Below the pieces are notes generated by a model, which did no database searches, was not told the DNA's origin, and worked only from the letters and a program-made list of their open reading frames with translations. Position numbers and translations under genes: made by a program. From contig NZ_AP026708.1 of the NCBI RefSeq assembly GCF_026000375.1, forward strand, positions 1,614,501 to 1,678,500: a stretch of DNA of 64,000 bases, in the 5' to 3' direction. Shown here in pieces: positions 33,402-44,071 of this stretch (position 1 is its first letter; each line of letters begins with the position of its first letter). The DNA comes from Pseudodesulfovibrio portus. Lineage in GTDB: Bacteria; Desulfobacterota; Desulfovibrionia; Desulfovibrionales; Desulfovibrionaceae.

Positions 33402-33501
33402 TTTGACCTCCAAACGGTACCCGTGCACACTCGGTCGGACCGGGGGATACCACTCAGTGAATAATACCCCACTTTGACCCCCATATCAAAAGGATAATCA
33501 C

Positions 33502-34821
33502 ATGAACGGGAATCCCGAAAAATCCATACGCGTCCACACCATAAGCCTGGGCTGCCCCAAGAACAGGGTGGACACGGAGCGGCTGCTGGGCGCCCTGGGG
33601 CCGGCCATGGTCGCGGTGGATACCGTGGCCGAGGCTGACCTGGCGCTGATCAACACCTGCGGATTCATCCAGCCCGCCACCGAGGAGTCCATCGCCACCA
33701 TCCTCGACACCGTGCGCGAGGCGGACGAGGCCGAGGGCAAACGCCCGCTCGTCTGCGTGGCCGGGTGCCTGGTCTCGCGGTACGGCCAGGACCTCAAGGA
33801 CGGGTTGCCCGAGGTGGACCTGTGGCTGAACACCGAGGAAATCGAGCTGTGGCCCGCCATGGCCCGCGAGGCGCTGGCCGCGCAGACCGTGGAGGGGCTG
33901 CCCCGGAACCTGTCCACGGCCCCGAGCTATGCCTACCTCAAGGTCTCCGAGGGGTGTTCGCACAACTGCCGGTTCTGCACCATCCCGTCCATACGCGGCC
34001 CGCACAAGAGCTGGCCCGTGGAATTCCTGCTGGACGAGGCCCGGCAACTGGCCGGGCAGGTGCCGGAAATCATCGTGGTGGGCCAGGACTCCACGGCCTA
34101 CGGCTCGGACCTGGGCGACGGCCACGACCTGCCCGCCCTGCTCCGGGGGCTGGCCGACATCCCGGCCCTTGAGTGGCTGCGCATCATGTATCTCTACCCC
34201 GCCGGGCTGACCGAGTCCCTGCTGACCCTGCTCAAGGGAACCGGCAAGCCGTTCCTGCCCTACTTCGACATCCCGCTCCAGCACGCCCACCCGGACGTGC
34301 TCGGCTCCATGGGCCGCCCGTTCGCCCGCAACCCGGAGAAGGTCATCGACCGGGTGCGCTCCTTTTTCCCGGAAGCCGCCCTGCGCACCACCTTCATCGT
34401 GGGCTATCCCGGAGAGACAGACGAACACTTTGCAGCGCTCATGGATTTCGTGCGCCGGACGCGCTTCCACCACCTGGGCGTGTTCCCCTACTGGGCCGAG
34501 GACGGCACCCCTGCCGCCGAGATGGACAACCAGGTGGACGACGAGGTCAAGATTCAGCGCCGGGACGCGCTCATGGCGTTGCAGGCCGAGATCAGCGCCG
34601 AAATCATGGAAGGCTACGTGGGCGAGACCGTGGACGTGCTCATAGAGCGGGAATCCGACGAATGGCCCGGCCTGTACATAGGCCGCGCCTGGTTCCAGGC
34701 CCCCGACGTGGACGGGGTGACCTATGTCAGCGCTCCGCCCGACACCCGACTTGAACTCGGCACCATCGTCCCGGTGGATATTGAGAAGGCCGACACCTAC
34801 GACCTGTCAGGGTTGGTGTAG
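33502..34821 (+). CDS. rimO: Ribosomal protein S12 methylthiotransferase RimO
   Basis: A 439-residue radical-SAM enzyme that adds a methylthio group to an Asp of ribosomal protein S12. Three parts are visible: the N-terminal UPF0004 domain with its cluster cysteines (LGCPKNRVDTE, NTCGF, CVAGC), the radical-SAM motif CSHNCRFCTIP, and a C-terminal TRAM domain. The LGCPKN start distinguishes RimO from MiaB. Start ATG 33502 follows AAAGGA. The left arm of the second giant element begins immediately after its stop codon. Confidence 0.96.
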   Translation: MNGNPEKSIRVHTISLGCPKNRVDTERLLGALGPAMVAVDTVAEADLALINTCGFIQPATEESIATILDTVREADEAEGKRPLVCVAGCLVSRYGQDLKDGLPEVDLWLNTEEIELWPAMAREALAAQTVEGLPRNLSTAPSYAYLKVSEGCSHNCRFCTIPSIRGPHKSWPVEFLLDEARQLAGQVPEIIVVGQDSTAYGSDLGDGHDLPALLRGLADIPALEWLRIMYLYPAGLTESLLTLLKGTGKPFLPYFDIPLQHAHPDVLGSMGRPFARNPEKVIDRVRSFFPEAALRTTFIVGYPGETDEHFAALMDFVRRTRFHHLGVFPYWAEDGTPAAEMDNQVDDEVKIQRRDALMALQAEISAEIMEGYVGETVDVLIERESDEWPGLYIGRAWFQAPDVDGVTYVSAPPDTRLELGTIVPVDIEKADTYDLSGLV

Positions 34822-35629
34822 TCGCTTCGAGCAGCGGGCCTTCAAAGCCGACAATGATGGCCGCCCACAGGGCGGCCTTTTCTTTGAAGGAAAGCGCCTT
34901 TGGCGCTGGGGAATGTGGAATGTGCGCGCATTCGCGTTCAGCGTCCGGCGTTCTCCCTTCATCGTGTTCCGCCACACGGCGGCCCTATTTTTGGCTGGCG
35001 CCCCAAAAATAGGGGAAAAAGGGCGCTTTTGGGGTTAGCTCGCGCTGGAAGGCCCAAGAGCCTGTAGGCAACTTTGCTGCCCGTCTGCAAACTTGCCCAT
35101 GGCAAGGTCGACGGGCTGCGCAAGTCGCCCGGAACAGGCTCTAAGGCCTGCCAACGATTGTCTTCTGCGACCGCCTACCCCTGCCATCTCCAACAGGTGC
35201 ACCCATTGAAGACGCTCGCACGAGTAATCGCAGGGCAACCCCGCCTTGATCGCGGCCTAGAAGCCGACAGCGAGGGACGGCGGCTCCCAAAACGCAGTAC
35301 GTACGCCTAACCAGGGCCAACATCTCCCTGGACAATCAACGCCAGCCAGCCCCCTCGGATGGGAGCCGTCCCGAGCTGATCGGATTCTTCCCGCGATCTT
35401 GGGGCGGCCGCGCTACAAAGCGCACTTTTTGCTTACTTTTTGGTGCGCCAGCCAAAAAGTCAGCCGCTGTAAAAGCGGAACACGATGTAAGGATGACGAA
35501 CACCGCCGAACGCGAATGCGCTAATACTTCACTTTCCTTCCCTGCGCCAAAGGCGCTTCTCTCAAAAAAAAGGCCGCCCTTGTGGGCGGCCAACATTTTC
35601 GGTTTTAAAGGCCCGCTGCTCGAAGCGGC
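34822..35629. repeat. Giant palindromic intergenic element, copy B
   Basis: An 808-bp relative of copy A in the same orientation, filling the gap between rimO and the convergent serS. The arms start TCGCTTCGAGCAGCGGGCC on the left and its complement on the right, each followed inward by a GGCCGCCC/GGGCGGCC terminator, AAGCGCCTTTGGCGC, GCGCATTCGCGTT and GTGTTCCGC blocks. Internal helices match copy A (CCCTATTTTTGG/CCAAAAATAGGG; GCTTACTTTTTGG/CCAAAAAGTCAGC; GATCGCGG/CCGCGATC; CGGCTCCCA/TGGGAGCCG). The core 35040-35290 is nearly identical to 17450-17700. It lacks the 82-bp loop insert of copy A. Confidence 0.88.
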
Positions 35630-36910
35630 CTATTCGGGCTTAATGATTTCGAGGCCGCCCATGTAGGGCTTGAGCACCTCGGGAATGACGATGGACCCAT
35701 CAGCCTGCTGATAATTCTCGATAACCGCCACCAGGCAGCGGCCCACGGCCAGGCCGGAGCCGTTCAGGGTGTGCACCAACTGCTTCTTCTTGGAGTCCGC
35801 GGGCTGGAACTTGATGTTGGCGCGGCGCGCCTGGAAGTCCTCGCAGTTGGAGCAGGAGGAAATCTCGCGGTACTTGTCCTGGCCGGGCAGCCAGACCTCG
35901 ATGTCGTAGGTCTTGGCCGCGCCGAAGCCCATGTCCCCGGTGCACAGGGTGATGGTCCGGTAGGCAAGGCCGAGCTTCTCCAGAATGAGTTCGGCGGATC
36001 GGGTCATGTCCTCCAGCGCGTCGTAGGACCTGTCCGGATGGGCGAAGTTGACCATCTCCACCTTGTAGAACTGATGCAGCCGGATAAGGCCCTTGGTGTC
36101 CTTGCCGTAGGAGCCCGCCTCGGAACGGTAGCACAGGGTATGGGCGCAGAACTTGACCGGCAGCGTTTCTTCGGGGATGACTTCTCCGGCATAGATGTTG
36201 GTCAGCGGCACCTCGGCAGTGGGGATGAGGTAGAGTTCCCGCTCGTCGGTCAGCTTGAACAGGTCTTCCTCGAATTTGGGCAGCTGGCCCGTGCCGGTCA
36301 TGGTCGCCTTGTTGACGATGGTGGGCGGGGACACCTCGGTGTAGCCGCGCTCGGTGGTCTGCTGGTCGAGCATGAACTGGCCCAGGGCGCGCTCGAGACG
36401 GGCGATGGGACCGAAGCTGAGGGCAAAGCGGGAACCGGCCAGCTTGGCCGCCCGTTCGAAATCCAGGCCGCCCAGCGCGGCCCCCAATTCCCAGTGCTCC
36501 TTGGGCTCGAAATCGAATTCGGGCTTGTCGCCCCAAGAGCGCAGGACCGGGTTGTCGTCCTCGGACGCGCCCAGCGGCACGGACTCGTGCGGGATGTTGG
36601 GCACGGCCATCATCCATTCCTTCTCGGCCTTCTCGACCTCATTCAGCTCACGGTCCAGCTCCTTGGCGCGGTTGGACACCTCGCCCATCTTCTCGAGCAG
36701 GTCGGACGCATCCTCGCCCGCCTTCTTGCGCTTGGCGATCTCCGGGCCGACCTTGTTCCGTTCGGCCTTGAGGGCCTCCACCTCGGCGATGAGCGCTTTG
36801 CGCTTCTCGTCGAGATCGGCAAATTCCCGGACGTCGACCTTGGAATTCCGTTTATCAAGAGCCTCCCGGACGATCTCCGGGTTTTTCTGCATCAGCTTCA
36901 AATCCAGCAT
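35630..36910 (-). CDS. serS: Seryl-tRNA synthetase
   Basis: A 426-residue class II synthetase charging tRNA-Ser. The N-terminal coiled-coil arm (about 25-105) binds the long variable arm of the tRNA. Motif 2 ([22 protein letters not shown]) and motif 3 ([19 protein letters not shown]) are intact, and the end is ILGG-like ([11 protein letters not shown]). It is the last gene of hisC-cmk-serS, 29 nt after cmk. Its stop codon abuts the right arm of the giant element, whose hairpin and T-run serve as terminator. Confidence 0.97.
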   Translation of the reverse strand: MLDLKLMQKNPEIVREALDKRNSKVDVREFADLDEKRKALIAEVEALKAERNKVGPEIAKRKKAGEDASDLLEKMGEVSNRAKELDRELNEVEKAEKEWMMAVPNIPHESVPLGASEDDNPVLRSWGDKPEFDFEPKEHWELGAALGGLDFERAAKLAGSRFALSFGPIARLERALGQFMLDQQTTERGYTEVSPPTIVNKATMTGTGQLPKFEEDLFKLTDERELYLIPTAEVPLTNIYAGEVIPEETLPVKFCAHTLCYRSEAGSYGKDTKGLIRLHQFYKVEMVNFAHPDRSYDALEDMTRSAELILEKLGLAYRTITLCTGDMGFGAAKTYDIEVWLPGQDKYREISSCSNCEDFQARRANIKFQPADSKKKQLVHTLNGSGLAVGRCLVAVIENYQQADGSIVIPEVLKPYMGGLEIIKPE

Positions 36911-36939
36911 GGGTATCTCCTTTCGATCCCCGTAGTATA

Positions 36940-37599
36940 TCAGGCAACGCCTTCTTTCAAGGCGGCGAGCACTTGTCCCTTGTCCAAATCCGTGGTGTCG
37001 ATGACCACGGCGTCGTCAGCGGGCTTGAGCGGGGCCACTGCCCGGTTGCGGTCCTGGTGATCGCGCCTGGCGATCTGTTCCCGGAGTTCCTCGACATCGG
37101 CGGGTTTGCCCATGGCCGAGAGCTGCTTGAACCGCCTGACGGCCCGCTCCTCCACCGAGGCGTCGAGAAAAAACTTGTGCGGCGCGTCCGGGAAGATGAC
37201 CGTGCCCATGTCGCGGCCCTCGGCCACGAGGGAGAACCGCGCGCCCAGGTCCTGCTGCGCCTTCTTGAGGAAGGTGCGGACCACGGGCAGGGTGGCCACG
37301 TTGGACGCCCACATGCCCACCTCCTCGGTACGGATCTCGTCGCCGATGACCGTGCCGTTCAGGGAAAGGACCGAATCCTGACCGATGCCGGACAGGCTGT
37401 ACTCAATGGTGTCCAGGGCGGCCTGCAGCCGCGCCTCGTCCCACTCCCAGGCCCCCTCTCCGAGTTTCCAGGCCACGGACCGGAACATGGCCCCGGTGTC
37501 GAGGTACGGGATGGACAGGTGGCGGGCCAGCGCCTTGGCCATGGTGGACTTGCCCACCCCGGCCGGACCGTCGATGGTCACGATCAGGGTGCTACCCAT
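36940..37599 (-). CDS. cmk: Cytidylate kinase
   Basis: A 219-residue (d)CMP kinase. The P-loop is [16 protein letters not shown], then [11 protein letters not shown], then the substrate-binding [12 protein letters not shown]; the basic lid ([14 protein letters not shown]) is near residue 170. Start ATG 37599 overlaps the end of hisC by 8 nt, so translation is probably coupled. It lies between hisC and serS. Confidence 0.95.
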   Translation of the reverse strand: MGSTLIVTIDGPAGVGKSTMAKALARHLSIPYLDTGAMFRSVAWKLGEGAWEWDEARLQAALDTIEYSLSGIGQDSVLSLNGTVIGDEIRTEEVGMWASNVATLPVVRTFLKKAQQDLGARFSLVAEGRDMGTVIFPDAPHKFFLDASVEERAVRRFKQLSAMGKPADVEELREQIARRDHQDRNRAVAPLKPADDAVVIDTTDLDKGQVLAALKEGVA

Positions 37600-38695
37600 T
37601 GAGGACCTCGCCGAGCACCTTGATGAACGTCCTGTTCTCCTCGTCCGTGCCCACGTTCACGCGCATGCACCTTTCCAGGCCGAAAGACTTGAGCGGGCGG
37701 ATGATGATGCCGCGCTTGAGCAGCTCCTCGAAGACCTCCGCCGTGTCCTGGGGCGACTCGAACATGACGAAGTTGGACTGGGTCGGCCACACCCGGCAGC
37801 CGAGTTTGGGCAGTTCCTTGGTAAAATATTCGCGCCCCCGCATGACCAGGGCCAGGGTCTCGTTGTAGAAGACCTCGTCCTCCAGGGCGGCCACTCCGGC
37901 CTCCTCGGCCAGCAGGTTGACCGTGAACGGGATGCGGGCGTTTTTCATGCGCGCGGCCAGCATGGGCGGCAGGATGCCGTAACCGAGCCGCAGCCCGGCC
38001 AGCCCGTAGGCCTTGGAAAAGGTGCGCAGGGCGACCACGTTCTTGAATGATTCAAAGGCCTGGACCGGGGTGTAGGATTCCGGCGGCCAGGCAAAATCGA
38101 TGTACGCCTCGTCCACCACCAGCAGGCAGTCGGCGGGCAGCGCGCCGGACAGCAGCGCCAGGTCGTCCACGGAAGCGGTCAGGCCGGTGGGGTTGTCGGG
38201 GCTGGTGACGATGACCATGGCCGTGTCCGCGTCGGCGGCCTTGGCCATGGCTTCGAGCGGCAACCCGTAGTACGCCTCGCGCGGGACCTCCCGGTATTCC
38301 AGGCCGCACAGCTTGGCGCACATGCGGTACATGGCAAAGGAGTTCTCGTAGCAGACCACGTTGGCCTTGCCCGGGACAGCCTTCATGCGGAAAAGCATGT
38401 CGATGATTTCGTCCGAGCCGTTGCCCACCAGGATGCACTCCTCGGGCACTCCCACGGACTTGGCGATGGCCGCAGTCAGGCGCGGGGAATGGTTCTCCGG
38501 GTAGCGGAAGGCACGGGCCGCGTGCCGGGAGATGACCTTCTGCACGATGGGCGAAGCCCCCAGCGGGTTCTCGTTGCTGGCCAGCTTGATCACGGAATTC
38601 AAGCCGTATTTTTCCTGGATCTGCTCGATGGTCATGCCCGGTACGTAGGGGGCGAAGTCCTCGATTTCCGGACGGACGCTGAAGTCTTTCATCAC
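37592..38695 (-). CDS. hisC: Histidinol-phosphate aminotransferase
   Basis: A 367-residue PLP-dependent fold-I aminotransferase of histidine biosynthesis, converting imidazole-acetol phosphate to histidinol phosphate. Visible: the N-terminal KLASNENPLGASP, TSPDNPTG, DEAYIDF and the PLP lysine in RTFSKAYGLAGLRLGYG. Alternative class-I aminotransferase substrates cannot be excluded. First gene of the hisC-cmk-serS cluster; its 3' end overlaps cmk. Confidence 0.92.
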   Translation of the reverse strand: MMKDFSVRPEIEDFAPYVPGMTIEQIQEKYGLNSVIKLASNENPLGASPIVQKVISRHAARAFRYPENHSPRLTAAIAKSVGVPEECILVGNGSDEIIDMLFRMKAVPGKANVVCYENSFAMYRMCAKLCGLEYREVPREAYYGLPLEAMAKAADADTAMVIVTSPDNPTGLTASVDDLALLSGALPADCLLVVDEAYIDFAWPPESYTPVQAFESFKNVVALRTFSKAYGLAGLRLGYGILPPMLAARMKNARIPFTVNLLAEEAGVAALEDEVFYNETLALVMRGREYFTKELPKLGCRVWPTQSNFVMFESPQDTAEVFEELLKRGIIIRPLKSFGLERCMRVNVGTDEENRTFIKVLGEVLNG

Positions 38696-38707
38696 TGCCT
38701 CACATCA

Positions 38708-38741
38708 TAAAAAAATAAGAAACGACCGAAGCCGTTCCTTA
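38708..38741 (-). terminator. Terminator of the usp gene
   Basis: On the minus strand AAGGAACGGC/GTCGTTTCTT (imperfect) around TTCG, followed by ATTTTTTT; lies between the usp stop and hisC. Confidence 0.75.
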
Positions 38742-38769
38742 TATTCTTTATCAGTTGCCGTAAAGTCCG

Positions 38770-39213
38770 CTAGTCCGTGGGCCGCACCGTGAGCACCGGG
38801 GCGATCGAGCTCTTGACGACCTTCTCGGCCACGGAGCCGAACAGGATGCGGTCAATGCCCTTGCGGCCGTGGGTGCCCATGACCACCATGTCGCACTTCT
38901 CGTCCTCGGTGATGCCCAGGATTTCCTCGGCCGGATAACCGGTGACCACCTTGCCCTCGACATCGAGCCCTTCGAAGTGCTCCTTGACGAATGCGTTCAT
39001 GGTGTCTTCGGCCCCGGTCACGATCTCGCCAACAAAGGACTCGATGGAGCTGGGCGGCACATGAAAGCCCACATATTGACTGAGCGAGGGGGCGACATAA
39101 AGCACCAGGATCTTGGCCCCGGAGCACTTGGCCATCATGTTGGCATAATCGGCCACGATGGGGCTGTACTCCGAGAAATCAACCGCGCACAGAATCTTCT
39201 TGATATCAACCAT
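38770..39213 (-). CDS. Universal stress protein, UspA family
   Basis: A 147-residue single-domain Usp. The ATP-binding signature Gx2Gx9G(S/T) is present (GTHGRKGIDRILFGSVAEKVV), and the first strand KKILCAVDFSEYS is typical. Such proteins accumulate in stress and in stationary phase and bind ATP. Start ATG 39213 follows AAGGAG. Single gene with its own terminator. Confidence 0.93.
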   Translation of the reverse strand: MVDIKKILCAVDFSEYSPIVADYANMMAKCSGAKILVLYVAPSLSQYVGFHVPPSSIESFVGEIVTGAEDTMNAFVKEHFEGLDVEGKVVTGYPAEEILGITEDEKCDMVVMGTHGRKGIDRILFGSVAEKVVKSSIAPVLTVRPTD

Positions 39214-39432
39214 GCTGTTTCTCCTTGCTGTATTTTCTTTTCCGGCCGAATGGCCGAAAATTAATTCCTCTTGTCATAAATATGCCTTTCCCGCACCCAA
39301 TAGACAACTATTTTCTTATGCGGTACATTTTGTTCCGAATGGAGCAGGAACAATCGCCTCAAGCGGCAGATTTTTCCGGCCTCCTATATTAAAAAGATAA
39401 GCAGTTACACATAGTTGTCAACACCACATCCT

Positions 39433-39448
39433 TGGCAAGGTCTTTGCA
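39433..39448 (+). promoter_or_regulatory. Sigma-54 promoter
   Basis: TGGCAAGGTCTTTGCA matches the -24/-12 consensus at all fixed positions but one, with exact spacing. It ends 35 bp before the ATG at 39484, the right distance for a short leader with AGGAG. Confidence 0.85.
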
Positions 39449-39483
39449 CCATTTCAGGCAAACCACAGGATAGGAGTAGAACC

Positions 39484-39951
39484 ATGAAGATCCGTCCTGA
39501 TCAGATCGAGGGCGTCCAGCCGGAGCAGTCGCAACGGAAGGACAAGGCGAAACAGCCTGAACAGGCCTTCGGGGATCTTCTCAATCAGGAAGTGGCTCGG
39601 GGAGACGCACCTGCCGCAGTGCAGGGCGCGACGCCGCCTCCGATCGTGAATCCCCTGATCGCAGCAGGTGCAGTGGTCAACGTCAGTGACGTGACCGCCG
39701 ACCGGGTGACGGGCCAGGTGGAATCCATCCTCGACAAGTGGGACAACTATGCCGAGACGTTGTCGGACACCGATGCCGGGCTCAAGTCCGCGTACGGGAC
39801 CCTGGACGACATCGCCAGCGAGGTGGCCGCCATTCGAAGCGAGCAGCCTGAACTGGGGCAGTCCCATCCCGGCCTCAACGCCATTGTCGACGAGTTGGAG
39901 ACCCTGGCCGCAACGGAACAGTTCAAGTTCAACCGGGGCGATTACGTCTAA
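39484..39951 (+). CDS. Unknown protein expressed from a sigma-54 promoter
   Basis: A 155-residue soluble, acidic protein without signal peptide or membrane segment. The N-terminal third is polar and Gln/Lys-rich with a Pro-rich linker (ATPPPIVNPL near residue 55); the rest is predicted helical (VTADRVTGQVESILDKWDNY, then GLNAIVDELETLAATEQFKF). I do not recognise the family. The sigma-54 promoter, also seen at flgE, makes a flagellar or late regulon role possible. Start ATG 39484 follows AGGAG. Confidence 0.75.
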   Translation: MKIRPDQIEGVQPEQSQRKDKAKQPEQAFGDLLNQEVARGDAPAAVQGATPPPIVNPLIAAGAVVNVSDVTADRVTGQVESILDKWDNYAETLSDTDAGLKSAYGTLDDIASEVAAIRSEQPELGQSHPGLNAIVDELETLAATEQFKFNRGDYV

Positions 39952-39971
39952 CCGCTGAATCAGCCATTTCA

Positions 39972-39993
39972 GGCCCGGGCGTCAGCCCGGGCC
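39972..39993. terminator. Hairpin after the 39484 gene
   Basis: Perfect 9-bp stem GGCCCGGGC / GCCCGGGCC with a 4-nt loop. Confidence 0.7.
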
Positions 39994-40080
39994 GCCCTTC
40001 GATCTTCTCCCGAACAAAAGGCCCCCCGGGATCCAAGACGTTTTCAATAAATGTTGACGAAAACGCCGAAAAACAACCGT

Positions 40081-40116
40081 AACCCCCTGTCTGCAAAAGC
40101 AAACAGGGGGTTCTTC
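40081..40116. terminator. Second hairpin terminator
   Basis: AACCCCCTGT (40081-40090) pairs with ACAGGGGGTT (40103-40112), followed by CTTCTT. Confidence 0.8.
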
Positions 40117-40294
40117 TTATGGGTAAAATATTTTCCCAGGTTGCGACGTCACTAGAAGAGTTATCCAACTAACGATGTGTTGCCTGTGCTAGTTTTTTCG
40201 GCCCAAGCTGCCAATCAGGTTGACATTGCTTTCCCCTTCAAATGATCTTGTTAATAAATTAATCCAATTCACATTAGCATTGGAGGATAAAGCC

Positions 40295-41020
40295 GTGGCT
40301 AATTCAAAGCACTTGGCAATACTGGAGAATGATGTTGAGGTCTGGAATGAGTGGCGCAAGGACAATCCAGATATATGTCCTGACCTTAAATTTGTGGTTC
40401 TTGAAAAGAAAAATCTCGCCGGGGCAAACTTCCGAAATACAGACCTCAGAAGAGCACATTTTAAGGGAACAGATCTTTTCGATGCTGATTTTCAGGGAGC
40501 AAATCTTCAATTTGCATCTTTCATAGACGCAGATCTTATTTGGGCGACTGTGAAAGGGGCAGATCTTCAAAATGCAGTCATGCATGGCACAGACGTTACA
40601 GGTGTTAAATATGACAACTTCATGAAATGCTATGGGATCAATATTCAAGACTGTTTTGGCAGTCAGCGATTTGTCCGGCATGTCATGGATTTAAGCTATA
40701 TAGAAGAATTCAAGGATCAGCATCCGACAATTCACTACATTTGGGAAATGACTTCCAATTGTGGGCGCTCATGGTTTCCTCTCCTTCTATGGTCTTGCTT
40801 CATCATTTATATTTATTGGGCTCTGTTTGATTTTTTCCCGCACATCGAGCACCCGCTTTATACAAGCATTATGACGTTTACTTCTTTTGGATTCATAGAC
40901 TCTCATAATCGTGGCTCCCAAGAACTATTCCTTTTGTGTACGGAGGCCATTTTGGGTTATATCGTGTTTGGGTGTCTTGTTTCGCTCATAGCCAATAAGA
41001 TGGCACGAAGAAGTGGGTAG
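40295..41020 (+). CDS. Pentapeptide-repeat protein with C-terminal two-helix channel-like domain
   Basis: A 241-residue protein. The middle (about 35-105) is a pentapeptide-repeat helix with the A(D/N)LxF/L pattern (LAGANFRNTDLRRAHFKGTDL). The C-terminus has two membrane helices (about 155-177 and 208-230) around a re-entrant-like loop, resembling the Ion_trans_2 fold, but the selectivity filter reads TSFGFID rather than TVGYGD. The GTG at 40295 is preferred because of a perfect GGAGG 8 nt upstream; the longer frame from a TTG at 40220 begins in TTGACA, probably a -35 box. Base composition is far more AT-rich than the neighbours, suggesting transfer. Confidence 0.78.
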   Translation: MANSKHLAILENDVEVWNEWRKDNPDICPDLKFVVLEKKNLAGANFRNTDLRRAHFKGTDLFDADFQGANLQFASFIDADLIWATVKGADLQNAVMHGTDVTGVKYDNFMKCYGINIQDCFGSQRFVRHVMDLSYIEEFKDQHPTIHYIWEMTSNCGRSWFPLLLWSCFIIYIYWALFDFFPHIEHPLYTSIMTFTSFGFIDSHNRGSQELFLLCTEAILGYIVFGCLVSLIANKMARRSG

Positions 41021-41095
41021 TCATTCATACTTTTTTTTGGGTTTTGCGTTTGCTAGAAGGCGATAGTAAATCGCTGTATCTATTTGAGTAACAAT

Positions 41096-41128
41096 AAAAA
41101 TGGCCTCGATAACGTCGAGGCCATTTTT
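41096..41128. terminator. Strong bidirectional terminator
   Basis: AAAAATGGCCTCGA and its exact complement with a 5-nt loop; T-run on both strands, between the pentapeptide gene and the convergent livF. Confidence 0.95.
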
Positions 41129-41201
41129 ATCAACATTTATGGAAAACGCCTTGCCCGGAATCATCCGGGGGGCCTTTGCCTATGCTGTTTGCGCGTCGGG
41201 G

Positions 41202-41924
41202 CTATTCGCCGAGATACGCCTTGCGGATGTCGGGATTGGCCAGGAGCTTTGCCGCATCGTCCTCCATGACCACGTTGCCGGTCTCCAGGACATAGCCGCG
41301 CTGGGCCGCCTGCAGGGCGAGGTTGGCGTTCTGCTCGACCAGGACCACGGTCACGCCCTGGGAATTGATCTCCTTGACGATGTCGAAGATCTGCTTGACC
41401 AGGAGCGGTGCCAGCCCCATGGACGGTTCGTCCAGGAGCAGGACCTTGGGGCGGCTCATCAGGGAGCGGGCCATGGCCAGCATCTGCTGCTCGCCGCCGG
41501 ACAGGGTGCCGCCGAGCTGCTTGCGCCGCTCGCGCAGTTTGGGGAAGAGATCGAACACCCGCTCGATGTCGTCCTTGATTCCCCCGGCGTCGGTCCGGAA
41601 GAACGCGCCCATATCGAGATTTTCCATGACCGTCAGCCGCGGAAAGATGCGGCGGCCTTCCGGCACCTGGCACAAGCCCATGGTGGGCAGGACGTCGCTG
41701 CCCACGTCGTTGATGCGGTCTCCCTTGTACAGGATGTCGCCCGAAACGGCCTTGACGATGTTGCAGATGGTCATGAGCGTGGTGGACTTGCCCGCGCCGT
41801 TGGCCCCGATGATGGACACGATCTCGCCGTCATAGACCTTGATGGAGATGCCCTTGAGCGCCTGGATGCGTCCGTAGGCGGAGACCACGTTCCTGAGTTC
41901 GAGGATGGGAGTCTTGTCGTGCAT
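41202..41924 (-). CDS. livF: Branched-chain amino acid ABC transporter ATPase LivF
   Basis: A 240-residue ABC ATPase. Walker A GANGAGKSTTL, signature LSGGEQQMLAMAR and Walker B VLLLDEPSMGL are intact; the final segment (LANPDIRKAYLGE) is typical of LivF. It pairs with LivG to power the LivHM permease. Last gene of the liv operon, 4 nt after livM. Confidence 0.95.
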   Translation of the reverse strand: MHDKTPILELRNVVSAYGRIQALKGISIKVYDGEIVSIIGANGAGKSTTLMTICNIVKAVSGDILYKGDRINDVGSDVLPTMGLCQVPEGRRIFPRLTVMENLDMGAFFRTDAGGIKDDIERVFDLFPKLRERRKQLGGTLSGGEQQMLAMARSLMSRPKVLLLDEPSMGLAPLLVKQIFDIVKEINSQGVTVVLVEQNANLALQAAQRGYVLETGNVVMEDDAAKLLANPDIRKAYLGE

Positions 41925-41928
41925 GGTT

Positions 41929-43099
<1,171 letters not shown>

Positions 43100-43119
<20 letters not shown>

Positions 43120-44008
43120 CGTTCTCTCCCATGATGCCGGTGGGCTTGAAGTACAGCACGCCGATGAGGATAATGAAGGCGAACACGTCTTTGTATTCGC
43201 CGGAGATGTATCCGGCTGCGAAGATTTCCACCATGCCGATGATCAGTCCTCCGATCATGGCTCCCGTGATATTGCCGATGCCGCCGAGCACCGCCGCCGC
43301 AAAGGCCTTGATGCCGGGCACGAAGCCCATGGAGTAGTTGACCGACCCGTAGTACAGGCCGACCATGATGCCCGCAGCCGCAGCCAGCCCCGCGCCGATG
43401 GCGAAGGTGACGGCGATGATGCGGTTGGAGTTGATGCCGACCAGGGCGGACATGACCTTGTCCTGGGCCGTGGCGCGCATGGCCCGGCCGATGCGGGTCT
43501 TGAAGACCAGGATGTTCAACCCCACCAACAACGCGGCGGTCAGGCCGACGATGAACATCTGCATGTAGGAGACGGAGATGAGTCCCCACTCAAGGCCGCC
43601 GGAGGTGATCTCCGTGGGGTACGCCTTGTCGTACACGCCCTGGGTGAGCATCAGCCCGTTCTGCAGGAAGATGGACATGCCGAGCGCGGACAGGAGCGCG
43701 GCCAGTCGCGAGGCGTTGCGAAGCGGCTTGTAGGCGAGTCGTTCCACGGCCATGGCCAGCAGGGCGCAGTAGCCCATGGCCAGGACCAGTGCGATGGCCA
43801 GACAGGCGTAAGGATGCAGTCCCTGGGACGCCAGGTAGGAGATCAGGATCACGCCCATGTAGCCGCCGGCGGCGAAGAACTCGCCGTGCGCGAAATTGAT
43901 GAGCTGAATGATGCCGTAGACCATGGTGTAGCCAAGGGCAATGAGAGCGTAAACGCCCCCCAGCGTGATGCCGTTGATCAGCTGCTGTATGAAAAATTCT
44001 AAGTCCAT
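43100..44008 (-). CDS. livH: Branched-chain amino acid ABC permease LivH
   Basis: A 302-residue inner-membrane permease (about eight helices). LivH signatures: LINGITLGGVYALIALGYTMVYGI and INFAHGEFFAAGGYMG at the N-terminus, and GGIGNITGAMIGGLIIGMVE near residue 245. It forms the channel with LivM. A 12-bp hairpin lies between livK and livH on the transcript. Confidence 0.95.
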
Positions 44009-44021
44009 GTTGTTCCGATGT

Positions 44022-44049
44022 CCGGGACCCCGCAGTCGCGGGGTCCCGG
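44022..44049 (-). terminator. Perfect 12-bp hairpin between livK and livH
   Basis: CCGGGACCCCGC (44022-44033) with its exact complement (44038-44049), loop AGTC. No T-run, so more likely an mRNA-stabilising or attenuating hairpin behind the binding-protein gene. Confidence 0.75.
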
Positions 44050-44071
44050 TTTGGTTGTTAAGCGTTGAAGG

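Noticed and set aside
31098-33464. A 788-codon plus-strand open frame
   Set aside because: Antisense to rdgB and the histidine kinase gene, which both have intact family motifs.
40220-40294. Longer N-terminus of the pentapeptide protein starting with TTG
   Set aside because: The TTG is part of a TTGACA box and has no ribosome site, while a GTG at 40295 has a perfect GGAGG.
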